A DNA stretch of 64,000 bases from an uncultured Paracoccaceae bacterium (lineage in GTDB: Bacteria; Pseudomonadota; Alphaproteobacteria; Rhodobacterales; Rhodobacteraceae): NCBI GenBank assembly GCA_905182355.1, contig CAJJBH010000033.1, positions 1 to 64,000 on the forward strand, written 5' to 3'. Positions 62,392 to 64,000 of the stretch are shown one piece after another. The notes under the pieces were generated by a model. That model was not told where the DNA came from and searched no databases. It was given only the letters and a program-made list of their open reading frames with translations. A program made the translations under genes and the position numbers. The number at the start of each line of letters is the position of its first letter. The first letter of the stretch is position 1.

Positions 62392-63270
62392 TTGGTAGAC
62401 AATATAAGGGATATTTCTGCTGACGTGCAGTCGGAGCCTGTTAGCTTCAAAGCCTACGATCGGCGCAGTCTTTCGTATGCATCGACATTTGGGGATCCTT
62501 TTAAGGCAACCTTAATCCGTATTATTGAAGCCTTCACTGGAAAATTCACTGTTCTGCGCCTTATCCGCAAGTTTGAGAAAAAAGCAGCGCCAACCGGGCA
62601 AGGGTTCTGGCGCGCGGCTTTGGATGTGATGGGCATTGAGTTAACGACGCCTCAGGCGCAATTGGATCGTATCCCCAAGGAAGGTCCCGTGATCGTTGTG
62701 GCGAATCATCCACACGGGATGGTCGATGGCATGATCTTCGCCGACCTTATTGGGCGTGTGCGGCCTGATTACCGCATACTAACGCGCTCGCTTCTCACTG
62801 CGATTGATGAAGTGGCGGGTAGTTATATGATTGCGGTGCCGTTTGCCCATGATCCTGAAGCGCTTCAAAAAGGTGTGGCAATGCGGGCCGCTGCGATGAA
62901 GCACCTAAAAGACGGTGGCGTTGTCGCACTGTTCCCATCGGGGTCGGTGGCGGCGTCCGAAACCTTTTTTGGGCCGGCGATCGAGGAAGAGTGGAATGTG
63001 TTTACAGCCGCTTTAATTCGCCGTTCTGGGGCAACCGTGGTCCCTATGCATTTTCCAGGTCAAAACAGCCGCGCTTATCAAATTGCGAACAAACTATCGC
63101 CGATTTTACGGCAGGGACTGTTGTTGCATGAGATCGTGCATTCCTTGAATAAGCCGCAAGGCCCAGTCGTAGGCCATCCGATTGATCGCGATGAAGTCGC
63201 GGCATGGAAGGACGACCCACGTGGCTTTATGGCTTGGCTACGTGACCACACACTTAACCTGAAAGACTAA
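62392..63270 (+). CDS. Lysophospholipid acyltransferase family protein (PlsC/OlsB-like)
   Basis: The 292-residue protein, started here at a TTG, has the acyltransferase motif VVANHPHGMVDGMIFADLI (HX5D, as in OlsB), then VALFPSGSVAASETFFGPAI and VVPMHFPGQNSRAYQIANKL. It should transfer an acyl chain to a lysolipid, possibly in ornithine-lipid synthesis; the olsA partner is not here. AAGGAT lies upstream of the TTG and no ATG occurs early in the frame. Confidence 0.8.
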   Translation: MVDNIRDISADVQSEPVSFKAYDRRSLSYASTFGDPFKATLIRIIEAFTGKFTVLRLIRKFEKKAAPTGQGFWRAALDVMGIELTTPQAQLDRIPKEGPVIVVANHPHGMVDGMIFADLIGRVRPDYRILTRSLLTAIDEVAGSYMIAVPFAHDPEALQKGVAMRAAAMKHLKDGGVVALFPSGSVAASETFFGPAIEEEWNVFTAALIRRSGATVVPMHFPGQNSRAYQIANKLSPILRQGLLLHEIVHSLNKPQGPVVGHPIDRDEVAAWKDDPRGFMAWLRDHTLNLKD

Positions 63271-63273
63271 GGC

Positions 63274-64000
63274 CTATCGGGTCGGAACTGGCGTATCGCC
63301 GCGATAGTCGTAGAACCCACGTTGTGTTTTACGACCCAACCACCCAGCTTCCACATATTTTGTTAGCAAAGGACAAGGCCGATATTTCGTGTCAGCCAAT
63401 CCTTCATGCAAAACGTTCATGATCGCTAGGCAGGTGTCCAATCCAATAAAGTCCGCCAATTCGAGCGGCCCCATTGGGTGGTTGGCGCCCAAGCGTAGTG
63501 AACTGTCGATCGATTTTACATTCCCGACGCCCTCATAAAGCGTATAGACCGCCTCGTTGATCATCGGCATCAGGATGCGGTTTACAATAAAGGCAGGGAA
63601 ATCTTCTGCAGAGGCCGCAGTTTTGCCAAGCTTGTCGACAACGGCTTTGCAAGCATCAAATGTTTCTACATCGGTTGCAATCCCACGGATCAATTCAACC
63701 AGTTGCATAACAGGTACCGGGTTCATGAAATGGAAGCCCATGAACTTTTCTGGGCGGTCCGTACGGCTGGCTAGTCGTGTGATCGATATCGAAGACGTAT
63801 TCGACGTTAATATCGTATGCGGTTCAAGGTGCGGCAACAAGCTGTCGAAAATTGCTTGTTTCACGATCTCTTTTTCTGTTGCAGCTTCGATAACCAAATC
63901 TGTTTGACCAAGCACAGGCAAATCTTGTGTGGTTGTTATCCGTGCGAACGCTGCGGCTTTATCTTCAGCGCTGATTTTCTGGCTGCCAACTTGGCGCTCC
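63274..64000 (-). CDS. 3-hydroxyacyl-CoA dehydrogenase (3-hydroxybutyryl-CoA type), C-terminal part
   Basis: The open frame runs from the right edge to 63274 (about 242 codons, no start inside). It has DLVIEAATEKEIVKQAIFDS, HTILTSNTSSISITRLASRT, FMGFHFMNPVPVMQLVELIR, the catalytic histidine region, and DFPAFIVNRILMPMINEAVY with GANHPMGPLELADFIGLDTC. This is the NAD-dependent 3-hydroxyacyl-CoA dehydrogenase fold; the length fits a 3-hydroxybutyryl-CoA dehydrogenase of about 290 residues once the missing N-terminus is added. Confidence 0.92.
   Translation of the reverse strand, partial: ERQVGSQKISAEDKAAAFARITTTQDLPVLGQTDLVIEAATEKEIVKQAIFDSLLPHLEPHTILTSNTSSISITRLASRTDRPEKFMGFHFMNPVPVMQLVELIRGIATDVETFDACKAVVDKLGKTAASAEDFPAFIVNRILMPMINEAVYTLYEGVGNVKSIDSSLRLGANHPMGPLELADFIGLDTCLAIMNVLHEGLADTKYRPCPLLTKYVEAGWLGRKTQRGFYDYRGDTPVPTR

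Overview
The window is a chromosomal segment of a marine-type alphaproteobacterium of the Rhodobacteraceae (Roseobacter group). The assignment rests on gene content and order. The F0 genes atpI-atpB-atpE-atpF'-atpF stand apart from F1. A ChvI/ChvG two-component system is followed by HprK, RapZ, a mannose-type EIIA and HPr. PckA is divergent from chvI. Also present are a (2S)-methylsuccinyl-CoA dehydrogenase of the ethylmalonyl-CoA pathway, a cysteine-free L31 and BluB/CobC/CobD for cobalamin. Base composition looks moderate for the family. No tRNA, rRNA, CRISPR array or riboswitch was recognised.

Region 1 (about 0-5 kb) is a decayed accessory region: the edge of a PAS protein, a remnant of a plasmid-type relaxase, an intact ParDE toxin-antitoxin pair, a chimera of an IS110 head and an IS30 tail, and a TPR-sulfotransferase gene broken by one in-frame amber codon. 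Region 2 (4.8-16.3 kb, minus strand) is the conserved ffh - chorismate mutase - rpsP - rimM - trmD - rplS - rpmE block. Into it are set bluB, a 47-residue membrane protein, two translationally coupled sulfotransferases, an SMP-30-like gene with an array of TTGTAC palindromes upstream, a LysE-type exporter with a shifted tail, a GIY-YIG nuclease/C5-methyltransferase pair and a TerB-like gene. Region 3 (16.5-21.4 kb) holds regulators and transporters plus two broken genes (PAS-histidine kinase, LysR). Region 4 (21.6-34.4 kb) carries the F0 genes, a GntR regulator, a lipoprotein, SMC, a lytic transglycosylase, two cobalamin genes, an orphan receiver and a glutathionyl-hydroquinone reductase. Region 5 (34.4-50 kb) is core housekeeping: PatB-like lyase, three deformylases and fmt, rnhA, ispH, folK, rpoZ, rsh, pdxJ-acpS-lepB-rnc-era and recO. 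Region 6 (50-57.6 kb) has a META lipoprotein, a TetR regulator with a palindromic operator, mcd, a TSUP permease, an XRE regulator, an unfamiliar regulator/GNAT-like pair and pckA. Region 7 (57.9-64 kb) is chvI-chvG-hprK-rapZ-EIIA-HPr, an acyltransferase and the edge of a 3-hydroxyacyl-CoA dehydrogenase.

The strongest signals outside ordinary annotation are: the four-site TTGTAC array with 21/53/21 bp spacing; a probable restriction-modification cassette splitting trmD from rplS; sulfotransferases co-translated with rimM and trmD; a deformylase paralogue that has lost catalytic residues; an HTH-regulator/acyltransferase-like pair of unknown function; and several genes each broken by one apparent lesion. 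I did not find a convincing new defence or biosynthetic system. The regulator/GNAT-like pair and the TTGTAC array are the best candidates for something undescribed.
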